DNA of 64,000 bases, taken from the NCBI RefSeq assembly GCF_007858475.1, contig NZ_VIGX01000003.1:124001-188000 (forward strand), in the 5' to 3' direction. Numbering within the stretch: position 1 is the first letter of the stretch; every line of letters begins with the position of its first letter. Below are positions 47,348-57,673 of this stretch, in pieces. The notes beneath the pieces are model-generated. The model ran no database searches, was not told where the DNA came from, and saw only the letters and a program-made list of their open reading frames with translations. Made by a program: the position numbers and the translations under genes. The DNA is from Tsukamurella conjunctivitidis (lineage in GTDB: Bacteria; Actinomycetota; Actinomycetes; Mycobacteriales; Mycobacteriaceae).

Positions 47348-47897
47348 TATCGAGCGGTTCCGGGTGGTCGCGACGCTGGCCCGCACGCACAGCATGAACC
47401 TGGCCGCACGCGCACACGGGATCGCGCAGTCCACGGTGACGCGGTACGTCGCCGTGACCGAGCGTTCGCTGGGATTCGCTGTGTTCGAGCGCGGGCCACG
47501 TGGCACCTCGCCGACCCCCGCCGGCCTCCCGGCGCTCGCCATCATCGAGCGGATCGTCGCGGACATTGACGAATTGAACGCGCTGAGCGGGACCGCGCAG
47601 CGGTCCGTCACGATCAGCCGTACCGCCGAGATCGGCCTGCCGGACCACCTGGAGGGCAAGGTCACGCGATGGAACCGGGAGCACGAGTTGCAGATCCAGC
47701 AGGTTCTGGTCGACGACCCGGTCGCGGCGCTGCGCTCCGGCGAGTCCGATCTCGCCGTCGCCCTGGTGACGGGGCCGCGACTCGAGGGGTTCGAGGCCGT
47801 TCCCGTGCGGGTGTGGTCGCGGGGCCGACGGGTCGAACTCCTGAACCGGCCGGACGTGAGGTCGCAGGCCCGCGCAGTTGTCGACCACTTGTCATGA
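47340..47897 (+). CDS. Short LysR-type transcriptional regulator
   Basis: A 185-residue protein. The N-terminal winged helix-turn-helix (MSDIERFRVVATLARTHSMN, then AARAHGIAQSTVTRYVAVTERSLGFAVFER) is a LysR DNA-binding domain. Only about half of the usual effector-binding domain follows; typical members have about 300 residues. The gene therefore is a truncated or reduced regulator. The start is ATG 47340, inside a palindrome. It lies between mptA and Rv2175c, where relatives have no gene, and is bracketed by 24-bp repeats. Confidence 0.65.
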   Translation: MSDIERFRVVATLARTHSMNLAARAHGIAQSTVTRYVAVTERSLGFAVFERGPRGTSPTPAGLPALAIIERIVADIDELNALSGTAQRSVTISRTAEIGLPDHLEGKVTRWNREHELQIQQVLVDDPVAALRSGESDLAVALVTGPRLEGFEAVPVRVWSRGRRVELLNRPDVRSQARAVVDHLS

Positions 47898-47902
47898 GCC
47901 CC

Positions 47903-47926
47903 GGAGCTATGCGGGTTCGACATATC
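47903..47926 (+). repeat. Right copy of 24-bp direct repeat flanking the LysR-type gene
   Basis: Begins GGAGCTATGCGG and ends CATATC; 21 of 24 bases match the copy at 47180-47203. It starts 6 bp after the regulator's stop codon. The adjoining 140 bp up to Rv2175c are AT-richer than average and hold no gene. Confidence 0.6.
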
Positions 47927-48067
47927 CTACGCAGCAGAAATGCATCCTGAACTGCACATATCGGGGTATGCAACATCCGCATGCCCTGCACGGAAGAGCA
48001 CACTCGGCCTCCGGTCCTCGGGAACGCGGAGATCCGCCGCGCCCGCGTCGGCCGGCTCCGGGCGTCG

Positions 48068-48448
48068 CTAGAACGCCATCGACTGCGCGCGCCGGATCAT
48101 CTCGCGCGCGGAATCCGTGTGCAACAGCTCGGCCGGGCACTCGCCCAGGTCCTCCTGCGGTTCGAACAGCCAGCGCAGGATCTCGTCGTCGTGGAAGCCC
48201 CCGTCGCGGAGCACGACGAGCAGCCCGGCGAAGTGCTTGGCGATGGAGAAACGCCCGTCGACCTCGCCGAAGAACAGCCGTGGGATGTGGAAGTCGCCGC
48301 CACGCCGGACGGCGATCAGCTGGCGATCGCGCAACAATTGGAGCACCTTCGACTGCGACACGCCGAGGCCCTTCGCGACGGTCGAGACGCTGTAGGTGGC
48401 GGTGCCCTCGGGCAGCAGATCGTCACTGAGATACGGCACGGAGCTCAC
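48068..48448 (-). CDS. Rv2175c-like DNA-binding protein (PknL substrate family)
   Basis: A 126-residue protein with a winged helix-turn-helix pattern (YSVSTVAKGLGVSQSKVLQLLRDRQLIAVRRGG) and a C-terminal part ending REMIRRAQSMAF, closely patterned on M. tuberculosis Rv2175c (REVVRRAQAMAY), a DNA-binding protein phosphorylated by PknL. GTG 48448 was chosen: TACAGT at 48460-48455 is a -10-like hexamer that would start transcription at this codon, so the mRNA may be leaderless. It is divergent from pknL, with 97 bp between the starts. Confidence 0.83.
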   Translation of the reverse strand: MSSVPYLSDDLLPEGTATYSVSTVAKGLGVSQSKVLQLLRDRQLIAVRRGGDFHIPRLFFGEVDGRFSIAKHFAGLLVVLRDGGFHDDEILRWLFEPQEDLGECPAELLHTDSAREMIRRAQSMAF

Positions 48449-48545
48449 CGTCACACTGTACCCAGCGCGCGGATTCGGCCCTTCCACCCCCGTGGTCGCT
48501 AGGCTGAACTGTCGACACCGCACACATCGAGAGGACCCGGAGAAG

Positions 48546-50729
48546 GTGAACACCCCGCGCGACCCGCTGATCGGTGCCCGCATCGAGGGCCGCTACCGCA
48601 TCGATGCGGTGATCGCGCGCGGCGGCATGTCCACCGTCTACATGGGCCTCGACCTGCGGCTCGATCGGCCCATCGCGATCAAGGTGATGGACCCCAAGTA
48701 CGCGGCCGACGCCCAGTTCGTCTCCCGCTTCGAGTTCGAGGCGCGCGCCGTCGCCAAGCTGAAGGACCCGGGCCTCGTCGCCGTGTACGACCAGGGCGTC
48801 GACGGCGACCTGGCCTTCCTGGTGATGGAGCTCGTCACCGGCGGCACGCTGCGCGAGCTGCTCGGCGAGCGCGGCCCGATGCCGCCGCACGCGGTGGCCG
48901 CCGTCATGGGCCCCGTGCTCACGGCGCTCGGCACGGCGCACCGCGCCGGCCTGGTGCACCGCGACGTGAAGCCGGAGAACGTCCTGATCTCCGACGGCGG
49001 CGAGGTCAAGGTCGCCGACTTCGGGCTCGTCCGCGCCATCGCGGCCGCGTCCGTGACCAGTTCGTCGGTGATCCTCGGCACCGCCGCGTACCTCTCGCCC
49101 GAGCAGGTCGAGTCGGGCAACGCCGACGCGCGCTCGGACGTCTACTCCAGCGGCATCCTCGTCTACGAGCTGCTCACCGGCCAGGTGCCCTTCACCGGCG
49201 ACACCGCGATCTCGCTGGCATACCAGCGTCTGCACAACGACGTGCCGCGGCCCGGCGCCGCGATCGCCGGCGTGCCCCCCGAGTTCGACGAGTTCGTCGC
49301 TCGCGCCACCGACCGCGATCCCGCGCGGCGCTACACCGATGGTTTCGCGATGGCCGAGGCGCTCAGCACGATCGCCGAGGATCTGGACCTGCCACCGTTC
49401 ACGGTGCCGGCGCCCCAGTCGAGCGCCGAGCAGCGCGCCGCCGCCGCCATGTACGCGCAGCGCGGCGAGCCGCTGATCCCCGCGGCGGCGGAGCCCACCG
49501 GCGCGCTGATGCCGGGCCAGCCCGTCCCGGGTATGCCCCCGGTGGCGCCGCCGCGCACCGTCGCGCACCCCGCGGTGCCGCCGACGCCGGCCCAGCACCC
49601 CACCCGCGCCGAGACGATGCACGAGCCGCTGCCCCCCGAGACCGCGGCGCAGCCGTGGACGCCCCCGCGGAAGAACCGCGCGAAGTCGTGGATCATCGTC
49701 GCGCTCATCGCCGTGGTTTCGCTGCTGCTCGCTTTCGGCGGATGGTGGCTGGCATCCGGCCAGTACACGACGGTGCCCAACGTGACGGGCATGGACCGCG
49801 CCGCAGCGGAGAAGACCATCACCGACGCGGGCCTGGACGTCGAGCTGGCCGGGACGTACAGCAACGACATCACCGAGGACACGATCACGGGCCTCGACCC
49901 GTCCGCGGGCAGCCGGATCAGCAGGTTCGGCACCGTCACCATCCAGTACTCGCGCGGTCGGCCGACGGTTCCGCAGTTCCGTCCCGGCGACAGTCCCGAG
50001 AACGTCGAGAGGCAGCTGCGCGACAGCGGCCTCGTGCCGAAACGCGGCCCGGCGCAGTTCAGCCGCGACATCCCGCAGGGCGGCGTCATCGGTCTGTCCC
50101 CCACGCCGGGGACGCGCGTCGCCGTCGGCGCGACGGTGACGGTGGTCGCCTCCGCCGGCAATGAGCCCGTCGACATCCCCGACGTGCGCGGCAAGTCCCC
50201 CGACGAGGCCACGGCCCTGCTGCGTTCGGCGGGCCTGACGGTGAAGGAGACCAAGCAGCAGTTCGACTCCGGAACCGAGGCCGGGAAGGTCTTCGGCACC
50301 GACCCCTCGGGACAGGTGAACAAGGGCGGCAGCGTGACGCTTCTGGTCTCCAACGCCCTGACGGTGCCCGACGTGACCGGCAAGACCGCCGCCGAGGCGC
50401 AGCAGCTGCTCCAGCGCGCCGGCCTCGTCGCCGAGCTCACCGGCGAGACGGGGTCCGGATCCGTGGTCACCTCGACGAGCCCGTCGGCGGGCGGCCGCGT
50501 CGACCCGGCGAACAAGCGGGTCACCGTCACCATGGCGTCCCGGGTCACCGTGCCGTCGGTGACCGGCATGAACGTCGGCCAGGCCCGTTCCGTCCTGCGC
50601 GACGCCGGCCTGCAGGTCAAGGTCAACGGCATCTTCGCCTCGGACAAATCGCAAGTGATCTGGCAGGACCCGGGCGGCGGCTCGCGCGTGCAGGCGGGCT
50701 CGACGGTGACCGTCACGGCCCTGCCGTGA
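48546..50729 (+). CDS. pknL: Serine/threonine protein kinase PknL with five PASTA repeats
   Basis: Membrane receptor kinase, 727 residues. The kinase domain (about 18-280) has IARGGMSTVY, the ATP-binding Lys 46 (AIKV), HRDVKPEN (catalytic Asp 140) and DFG (Asp 158). A Pro/Ala-rich linker leads to one membrane helix (about 378-402), then five extracellular PASTA domains beginning near TVPNVTGMD, TVPQFRPGD, DIPDVRGKS, TVPDVTGKT and TVPSVTGMN. PASTA domains sense peptidoglycan fragments or lipid II. M. tuberculosis PknL lacks them; the corynebacterial form has them. The start is GTG 48546, opposite to Rv2175c, its probable substrate. Confidence 0.93.
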   Translation: MNTPRDPLIGARIEGRYRIDAVIARGGMSTVYMGLDLRLDRPIAIKVMDPKYAADAQFVSRFEFEARAVAKLKDPGLVAVYDQGVDGDLAFLVMELVTGGTLRELLGERGPMPPHAVAAVMGPVLTALGTAHRAGLVHRDVKPENVLISDGGEVKVADFGLVRAIAAASVTSSSVILGTAAYLSPEQVESGNADARSDVYSSGILVYELLTGQVPFTGDTAISLAYQRLHNDVPRPGAAIAGVPPEFDEFVARATDRDPARRYTDGFAMAEALSTIAEDLDLPPFTVPAPQSSAEQRAAAAMYAQRGEPLIPAAAEPTGALMPGQPVPGMPPVAPPRTVAHPAVPPTPAQHPTRAETMHEPLPPETAAQPWTPPRKNRAKSWIIVALIAVVSLLLAFGGWWLASGQYTTVPNVTGMDRAAAEKTITDAGLDVELAGTYSNDITEDTITGLDPSAGSRISRFGTVTIQYSRGRPTVPQFRPGDSPENVERQLRDSGLVPKRGPAQFSRDIPQGGVIGLSPTPGTRVAVGATVTVVASAGNEPVDIPDVRGKSPDEATALLRSAGLTVKETKQQFDSGTEAGKVFGTDPSGQVNKGGSVTLLVSNALTVPDVTGKTAAEAQQLLQRAGLVAELTGETGSGSVVTSTSPSAGGRVDPANKRVTVTMASRVTVPSVTGMNVGQARSVLRDAGLQVKVNGIFASDKSQVIWQDPGGGSRVQAGSTVTVTALP

Positions 50730-50745
50730 TCCCCCGGGACCCCTC

Positions 50746-51513
50746 GTGAGTGACCCCGCACCGCTCGAGCCGGGATTCGTGCCCGACGCCGCGACGCTGG
50801 CTCGGGCGCGCCGGATGCGCGACGAGCTGACCCGCTTCCTCATGGAGTACCAGTTCGCGGTGAAAGAGGTGCTCACCAAGGTGACGATCCTCCGCGAGGA
50901 GTTCCTGCAACTGCACCGCTACAACCCGATCGAGCACGTCACCTCCCGGATCAAGAAGCCGGAGAGCATCGTCAAGAAGGTCGCGCGCCGGGGCATCGCC
51001 CCCGAGCTGCCCCTGATCCGCGAGGCGATCACCGACATCGCCGGCATCCGGATCACCTGCAGCTTCATCGCCGACACCTATCGGATCCTGGACACGATCA
51101 CCGCGCAGCACGACGTCCGGGTGATCGTGGTCAAGGACTACATCGCGGAGCCCAAGCCCAACGGCTACAAGAGCCTGCACGCGATCATCGAGATCCCCGT
51201 CTTCCTCTCCACGGGACCCGTACACGTCCCGGTGGAACTGCAGATCCGCACCATCGCGATGGACTTCTGGGCCAGCTTGGAGCACAAGATCTTCTACAAG
51301 TACGACGGTGCCGTCCCCTCGCATCTCCTGGACGAGCTGTCGGCCGCCGCCGCGGTCGCCGAGCAGCTGGACCGGCGGATGGAGCAACTGCACACGCAGG
51401 TCCACGGGGTGCGGGACACGGAGGCCGCCCACGACCGCACCGCGGCGGAGACCGAACTCGCGGGCGACGAGCTGCTCGGCCGCCTGCTCAAGCTCGCCCA
51501 GCGCGCGGACTGA
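50746..51513 (+). CDS. Small alarmone synthetase (RelA/SpoT family, RelP/RelQ-like)
   Basis: A 255-residue single-domain GTP pyrophosphokinase making (p)ppGpp. The synthetase motifs are RIKKPESIVKK (ATP-binding), DIAGIRITC, KPNGYKSLHAII (GTP-binding G-loop) and VELQIRTIAMDFWASLEHK. There is no hydrolase HD domain, TGS or ACT region, so it is a stand-alone synthetase. It starts (GTG) 16 bp after pknL on the same strand and may be co-expressed with it, joining cell-wall sensing to the stringent response by context only. Confidence 0.9.
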   Translation: MSDPAPLEPGFVPDAATLARARRMRDELTRFLMEYQFAVKEVLTKVTILREEFLQLHRYNPIEHVTSRIKKPESIVKKVARRGIAPELPLIREAITDIAGIRITCSFIADTYRILDTITAQHDVRVIVVKDYIAEPKPNGYKSLHAIIEIPVFLSTGPVHVPVELQIRTIAMDFWASLEHKIFYKYDGAVPSHLLDELSAAAAVAEQLDRRMEQLHTQVHGVRDTEAAHDRTAAETELAGDELLGRLLKLAQRAD

Positions 51514-51553
51514 TCCCCGGCGGCACCCCTGCCCGCGCGCTAGCGTGGGCGCC

Positions 51554-52663
51554 ATGAACCGGACCTCCGTCCTCACCCGCGCGATCGCTCTCGCCGCGAT
51601 CGGCACGATCACGCTCGCCGGCTGCACGTCGAACTCCTCCGACGGTGCGCCGACGTCCACCGCGGCGTCCTCGTCCGCCACGGCCCGCGGGGTCGCGGGG
51701 CAGGTGGCCGCGCTGCTCGCGGAGGCGAAGGAGGCGTTCGACTCGCCCACGCGCACCTCCACCGCGGGCAACACCGACAAGACCGTCGACAACATGGCGG
51801 TCGTCGAACAGAAGCTGCTCGAGGCCTCCGCGCTCGCCCCGTACCGCGCCGACCTGCTCTTCAGCGCGGCGTCAGCGCGGATCGCGCAGAAGAACGCCCC
51901 CGGCGCGGTGGAGCTGTACCGCAAGGTCCTCACCTTCGCGCCCGACGACGACGATGCGCACACCTACCTCGCGGTCTGGAACCGCTTCCTCGGCGACGCC
52001 GCCGGCTCCGCCGCGGAGGTCGAGCAGTTGCGCCGGATCGCACCCGACCGGGTCGCCGAGGTGGAGGCGTTGTTCGCCGCCGTCGATCAGGCGGTCGGGT
52101 CCGCGATCACTGACTCCTCTCCGCAGATCGCGCCGCCGAACACGGGCATCGTCGTACTCGGTTATGCGCTGAAGAAGGACGGCACGATGGACGCGCCGCT
52201 CCTGCAGCGCCTGGAGAAGACCCTCGAGGTCGCCCGTGCCCTGCCCGATGCGCCGATCGTCGTGACCGGCGGCGTCGAACAGGCCGGCAACACCGAGGGC
52301 GCGCTGATGAAGAACTGGCTCGTCGAGCGCGGCGTCGACGCGGCGCGGATCACGGACGAGAACTTCGCCCGCACCACCGTCGAGAACGCGCTGTACAGCT
52401 CCTACGTGCTGGCCACGAAGCGGGTCGACCACGCGGTCCTGATCAGTTCCGCGAGCCACGTGCGCCGCGGCTCCGTCGACCTGAAGCTGGCCGCGCGGGA
52501 GAACCTGCCCGCGACCTTCACCGTGAGTTCCGTGGCGGCCGTGGACAAGCCGCTCGCCGACCTCGCCGTCCCGTCGACCGACGAGCTGCGCAGCATCTAC
52601 CGCGACGCGCTCAGCACGATCGGTCTGTGGAGCTACCGCAGCGCGCCGCTGCTGCAGCGCTGA
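51554..52663 (+). CDS. SanA/ElyC/YdcF-type (DUF218) lipoprotein with TPR-like N-domain
   Basis: A 369-residue protein with signal peptide 1-23 and lipobox L-A-G-C (Cys 24). Residues about 85-180 form TPR-like helices (LLEASALAPYRADLLFSAAS, AVELYRKVLTFAPDDDDAHTYLA). The DUF218 domain follows from about 197 (GIVVLGYALKKDG, IVVTGGVEQAGNTEGALMKNWL, ENALYSSYVL). DUF218 proteins such as ElyC and SanA act in envelope polysaccharide metabolism. It starts 40 bp after the alarmone synthetase and ends 1 bp from the convergent acyl-CoA synthetase. Confidence 0.82.
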   Translation: MNRTSVLTRAIALAAIGTITLAGCTSNSSDGAPTSTAASSSATARGVAGQVAALLAEAKEAFDSPTRTSTAGNTDKTVDNMAVVEQKLLEASALAPYRADLLFSAASARIAQKNAPGAVELYRKVLTFAPDDDDAHTYLAVWNRFLGDAAGSAAEVEQLRRIAPDRVAEVEALFAAVDQAVGSAITDSSPQIAPPNTGIVVLGYALKKDGTMDAPLLQRLEKTLEVARALPDAPIVVTGGVEQAGNTEGALMKNWLVERGVDAARITDENFARTTVENALYSSYVLATKRVDHAVLISSASHVRRGSVDLKLAARENLPATFTVSSVAAVDKPLADLAVPSTDELRSIYRDALSTIGLWSYRSAPLLQR

Positions 52664-52664
52664 C

Positions 52665-54539
52665 TCAGCCCCGCAGCACGCCGCGCAGGTCGTCGAGGAC
52701 CGCCGGGTTCTCGATGGTCGACGGGACCGCCTCGTCGCGCCCCTCGGCGATGGCGCGCATGCTGCGCCGCAGGATCTTGCCGGAGCGGGTCTTCGGCAGG
52801 GCGGCGACGATCGCGACCTCCTTGAGCGCGGCGACGGCGCCGATCGTCTCGCGCACCCGCTGCACGATCTCGGCGCGCACCGCGTCGTGGTCCCAGTCGC
52901 CGCCGGCCTTGAGCGCCACCAGGGCCCGCGGCAGCTGCCCCTTGAGCTGATCGGCGACTCCGATCACGGCGCACTCCGCGACGGCCGGGTGGCCGGCGAT
53001 CGCGGCCTCCAGCGCGCCGGTCGAGAGCCGGTGGCCCGCGACGTTGATCACGTCGTCGGTGCGCCCCATGACGAACAGGTAGCCGTGCTCGTCGAGGTAG
53101 CCGCCGTCGCCGGTGAGGTAGTTCCCGGGGAAGGTCGACAGGTACGAGTCCACGTACCGGTGGTCCGCGCCCCACAGCGTCGGCAGCGTGCCGGGCGGCA
53201 GCGGCAGCGAGATCACCACCGCGCCTTCCACGCCCGCGGGCACGTCGCGCCCGGCGTCGTCGACGATGCGCACTCCGTATCCGGGAACCGGGACGGTGGC
53301 GCTGCCCGGTGCGACCGGCATCGGCTCCACGCCGCGCAGGTTCGCCGCGATGGGCCACCCGGTCTCCGTCTGCCACCAATGGTCGATCACCGGTACGCCG
53401 AGCTTCGCGGACGCCCACTCGTAGGTGTCGGGGTCGAGGCGCTCCCCCGCCAGGAACAGCGTCCGCAAGCTGGAGATGTCCGACATCGCAACGAACTCCG
53501 CGTCCGGGTCCTCCTTGCGGATCGCGCGGAGCGCCGTCGGGGCGGTGAACAGGTTCTGCACGCCGTGTCGCTCGATCACACGCCAGAAGGCGCCCGCGTC
53601 GGGAGTGCCGACGGGCTTGCCCTCGTAGACGACGGTGGTGGCGCCGATCAACAGCGGTGCGTAGACGATGTAGCTGTGACCCACGACCCAGCCCACGTCG
53701 GAGGCCGTCCACCACACCTCCCCCGGGTGCGCGTCGTAGATCGCGCGCATCGAGTAGCTCAGGGCCACGGCGTGGCCGCCGTTGTCACGCACCACGCCCT
53801 TCGGCTTCCCCGTGGTGCCCGAGGTGTAGAGGATGTACAGCGGGTCGGTGGCCGCGACCGCGACCGGATCCGCGGGCCGCGCCGCTGCCTCGGCAGTGGC
53901 CCAATCATGGTCGAGCGGGCCGAGTTCCGCCGTCAGCTGCGGGCGCTGCCACACCACCACGGCGTCCGGCTTCGCCATCGCGCCGTCGATCGCCGCGTGC
54001 ACGATCGGCAGGTACGGCAGCACCTTGCTGCCCTCGAGCCCGCACGACGCGGTGACGATGACCTTCGGCCGGGCGTCGTCCAGGCGCGCCGCGAGCTCCG
54101 GCGCGGCGAAGCCGCCGAAGACCACCGAGTGCACCGCACCGATCCGCGCGCACGCCAGCATCGCGACCACTGCCTCGGTGATCATCGGCAGGTAGATCAC
54201 CACGCGGTCGCCCTTGGTCACGCCGAGGTCCGCGAGCACGCCGGCGAACCGCGCGACGCGCTCCAGCAGTTGCGCGTAGGTGAGCGTGTGCACTTCGCCC
54301 GTGATCGCCGAGTCGTGGATCACCGCCGGCTGATCACCCCGGCCCGCCGCAACGTGCCGGTCGACCGCGTTGACGCAGGTGTTGAGCTGTGCGCCGGGGA
54401 ACCACCGGTACAGCGGGGCGCCCGCATCGTCGAGCACCGTCGACGGCGGCACGATCCAGTCGATCGCAGCGGCCTGTTCGGACCAGAACCCCTCCGGGTC
54501 GGTCATGCTGCGGCGGTACTCGTCGGCGTAGGCACCCAT
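52665..54539 (-). CDS. prpE: Propionyl-/acetyl-CoA synthetase (PrpE-like)
   Basis: AMP-forming acyl-CoA synthetase of 624 residues. The P-loop is YILYTSGTTGKPKGVV, the acyl-pocket region HWWQTETGWPI, the hinge YLFVMGRTDDVINVAGHRLSTG, and the acetylation-controlled Lys lies in PKTRSGKILRR. The WQTETGWP form and length favour PrpE (propionate) over Acs (acetate), but this needs biochemistry to settle. The start is ATG 54539. No gene partner of propionate metabolism lies adjacent. Confidence 0.87.
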   Translation of the reverse strand: MGAYADEYRRSMTDPEGFWSEQAAAIDWIVPPSTVLDDAGAPLYRWFPGAQLNTCVNAVDRHVAAGRGDQPAVIHDSAITGEVHTLTYAQLLERVARFAGVLADLGVTKGDRVVIYLPMITEAVVAMLACARIGAVHSVVFGGFAAPELAARLDDARPKVIVTASCGLEGSKVLPYLPIVHAAIDGAMAKPDAVVVWQRPQLTAELGPLDHDWATAEAAARPADPVAVAATDPLYILYTSGTTGKPKGVVRDNGGHAVALSYSMRAIYDAHPGEVWWTASDVGWVVGHSYIVYAPLLIGATTVVYEGKPVGTPDAGAFWRVIERHGVQNLFTAPTALRAIRKEDPDAEFVAMSDISSLRTLFLAGERLDPDTYEWASAKLGVPVIDHWWQTETGWPIAANLRGVEPMPVAPGSATVPVPGYGVRIVDDAGRDVPAGVEGAVVISLPLPPGTLPTLWGADHRYVDSYLSTFPGNYLTGDGGYLDEHGYLFVMGRTDDVINVAGHRLSTGALEAAIAGHPAVAECAVIGVADQLKGQLPRALVALKAGGDWDHDAVRAEIVQRVRETIGAVAALKEVAIVAALPKTRSGKILRRSMRAIAEGRDEAVPSTIENPAVLDDLRGVLRG

Positions 54540-54687
54540 GCTGGCATCGTCTCAGGCCCTGTGCGCCGGGGCGGGGCTTCGCCGTGATTGTGCTGTGCGT
54601 CATCGCCGAGGACGGACGCCCGTCACACTCCCTTGTTAGCCTCCACGTCACCCGCACCCGCGGGCCGACGGAGCGGACGGACGCGCG

Positions 54688-55674
54688 ATGGCACAGACGA
54701 AGCCGAACCCGGGAGAACGCCCACGGTGCGCGCTCGACACCATGCCCGCCGAGGACCGGCGCGCCATCGAGAGATCGCACTCGGTGCGCTCGCTGCTCAC
54801 CATCCGGTTCAACGGCGGCGCCGTGGGCATGCTTCTACCGGTGGCGCTCATCGTCGTCGACTTCGCGACGTCCGGGGAGTACTGCGTCCGCGTGCGGGAT
54901 TCGCTCAGCGCCTACTACCACTCGGGCGCGCGGGACATCTTCGTCATCGGCCTCGGCATCGTGGGTTTCCTGTTGTTCTCGTACAAACGTGATCGGCGGT
55001 CGGCCGCGAACACGATGAGTTCGATCGCCGGTATCGCGGCGATCGGTGTCGCTGCCTTCCCCACCCGGCTGCCGGGTCCGATCCCGGCCGGCGAGTGCGG
55101 AGTCGGCGCGGCGCCACCGGCCCTCACCGCGCTCCAGGACGCGCTCGGCGAGGACCGGACGGCTCTCGTCCACGTGATCTCGGCGCTCGTAGTCTTCGCG
55201 ATGTTCGTGCTGATGTGCGTCACGACGGCGCTGCACGACCGGCGGAACCCGTTCCTGCGCCCCGCGGTCGCGGGCTCCGGCAGCTCCGCCTGGCGCCGCC
55301 TGCTCGCCCGCGTCTCCAACGGCGCCGACTGGCGGTTCCACCTGGGATGCGCGGTCACGATCGTCCTCGTCGGCGGGCTGTGCCTCCTCGCGTCCGCCAC
55401 GGACACCGTCCTCCCGCTGCACCTCGGCCCGCTGTGGGTGGCCGAAGTGGCCGGGATCCTCGCCTTCTCGGCCTCGTGGTTCGTCAAGGGCCTCGACGAC
55501 ATGTTCTTCCGCCGCGAGCCGTGGTCACGGCGCGAGGTCTCCGACATCCGGATGGCGATCGCGAAGGGCGAGACCCTCCGCATCGCACCGTGCGCGATGC
55601 CGGAGCCCGCGGACGCCGCCGAGGATGCGAGGGCCGCCGATCCCGGCGTCACGGAGATCCGCTACACCGTGTGA
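54688..55674 (+). CDS. Polytopic membrane protein of unknown function
   Basis: A 328-residue protein with about seven hydrophobic segments. The motif RDSLSAYYHSGARDIFVIGLGIVGFLLFSYK near the second helix recurs in uncharacterised actinobacterial membrane proteins. The C-terminal about 45 residues are soluble. No transporter or enzyme motif is recognised. It starts at ATG 54688, 149 bp from the divergent prpE, and converges on aroG with 16 bp between stops. Confidence 0.6.
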   Translation: MAQTKPNPGERPRCALDTMPAEDRRAIERSHSVRSLLTIRFNGGAVGMLLPVALIVVDFATSGEYCVRVRDSLSAYYHSGARDIFVIGLGIVGFLLFSYKRDRRSAANTMSSIAGIAAIGVAAFPTRLPGPIPAGECGVGAAPPALTALQDALGEDRTALVHVISALVVFAMFVLMCVTTALHDRRNPFLRPAVAGSGSSAWRRLLARVSNGADWRFHLGCAVTIVLVGGLCLLASATDTVLPLHLGPLWVAEVAGILAFSASWFVKGLDDMFFRREPWSRREVSDIRMAIAKGETLRIAPCAMPEPADAAEDARAADPGVTEIRYTV

Positions 55675-55690
55675 CCGGCGCCGCTCCTCC

Positions 55691-57148
<1,458 letters not shown>

Positions 57149-57185
57149 TCATCCCGAGGGCGGACGCCGCCGAATCGCCAGGGCG

Positions 57186-57662
57186 CTAGGCGCCCGTGAT
57201 CGCCCGGTACTTGGCGAGGTTGTGGCGCGCGTCCGCAAGGGCGTCGTGCGCGTCGGCGGGCGCCGCCGGCAGGTACGGCCGGCCGCGCTCGTCCCACAGT
57301 TGCTTGAGTTCGCGGGTGAACCGCGGCATCGAGCGCGGCAGCGCCGTCATCGGCCCCCACAACTGGCACAGCGCGACGTGGTCGTAGGCAGCTACCCACG
57401 CCCACAGCTCGATGTCGCCGGGACCGGCCGTCAGGAAGTCGAGCACCCCGTCCCGGATCGCGGCCCGCGACTGCCACGCCCTGCTCGCGGGCGGCGGCAG
57501 CTTGGGCAGCACGTTGGCGCGCACCCACGGCCCGGCCCGCTCCGGATCGAACTCGGTGGAGACGGCGTAGAACTCACGCCCGTCCTCGCCGACGATGCCG
57601 ATCGAGACCAGGTCGATGACCCTTCCGTCCTCGATGAATTCCAGGTCGTAGAAGTACTTCAC
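57186..57662 (-). CDS. 3'-5' exoribonuclease of the Rv2179c family
   Basis: A 158-residue DEDD-type exoribonuclease. The first acidic motif YFYDLEF supplies Asp 6 and Glu 8, the second Asp lies in AAYDHVAL, and the last motif is DAHDALADARHN, as in the DEDDh RNase T-like fold solved for Rv2179c. Expected to degrade single-stranded RNA 3' ends; the cellular target is unknown. The GTG start at 57662 is 11 bp after plsC. The gap of 91 bp to aroG has no recognisable element. Confidence 0.88.
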   Translation of the reverse strand: MKYFYDLEFIEDGRVIDLVSIGIVGEDGREFYAVSTEFDPERAGPWVRANVLPKLPPPASRAWQSRAAIRDGVLDFLTAGPGDIELWAWVAAYDHVALCQLWGPMTALPRSMPRFTRELKQLWDERGRPYLPAAPADAHDALADARHNLAKYRAITGA

Positions 57663-57673
57663 GGGGGTCGACG

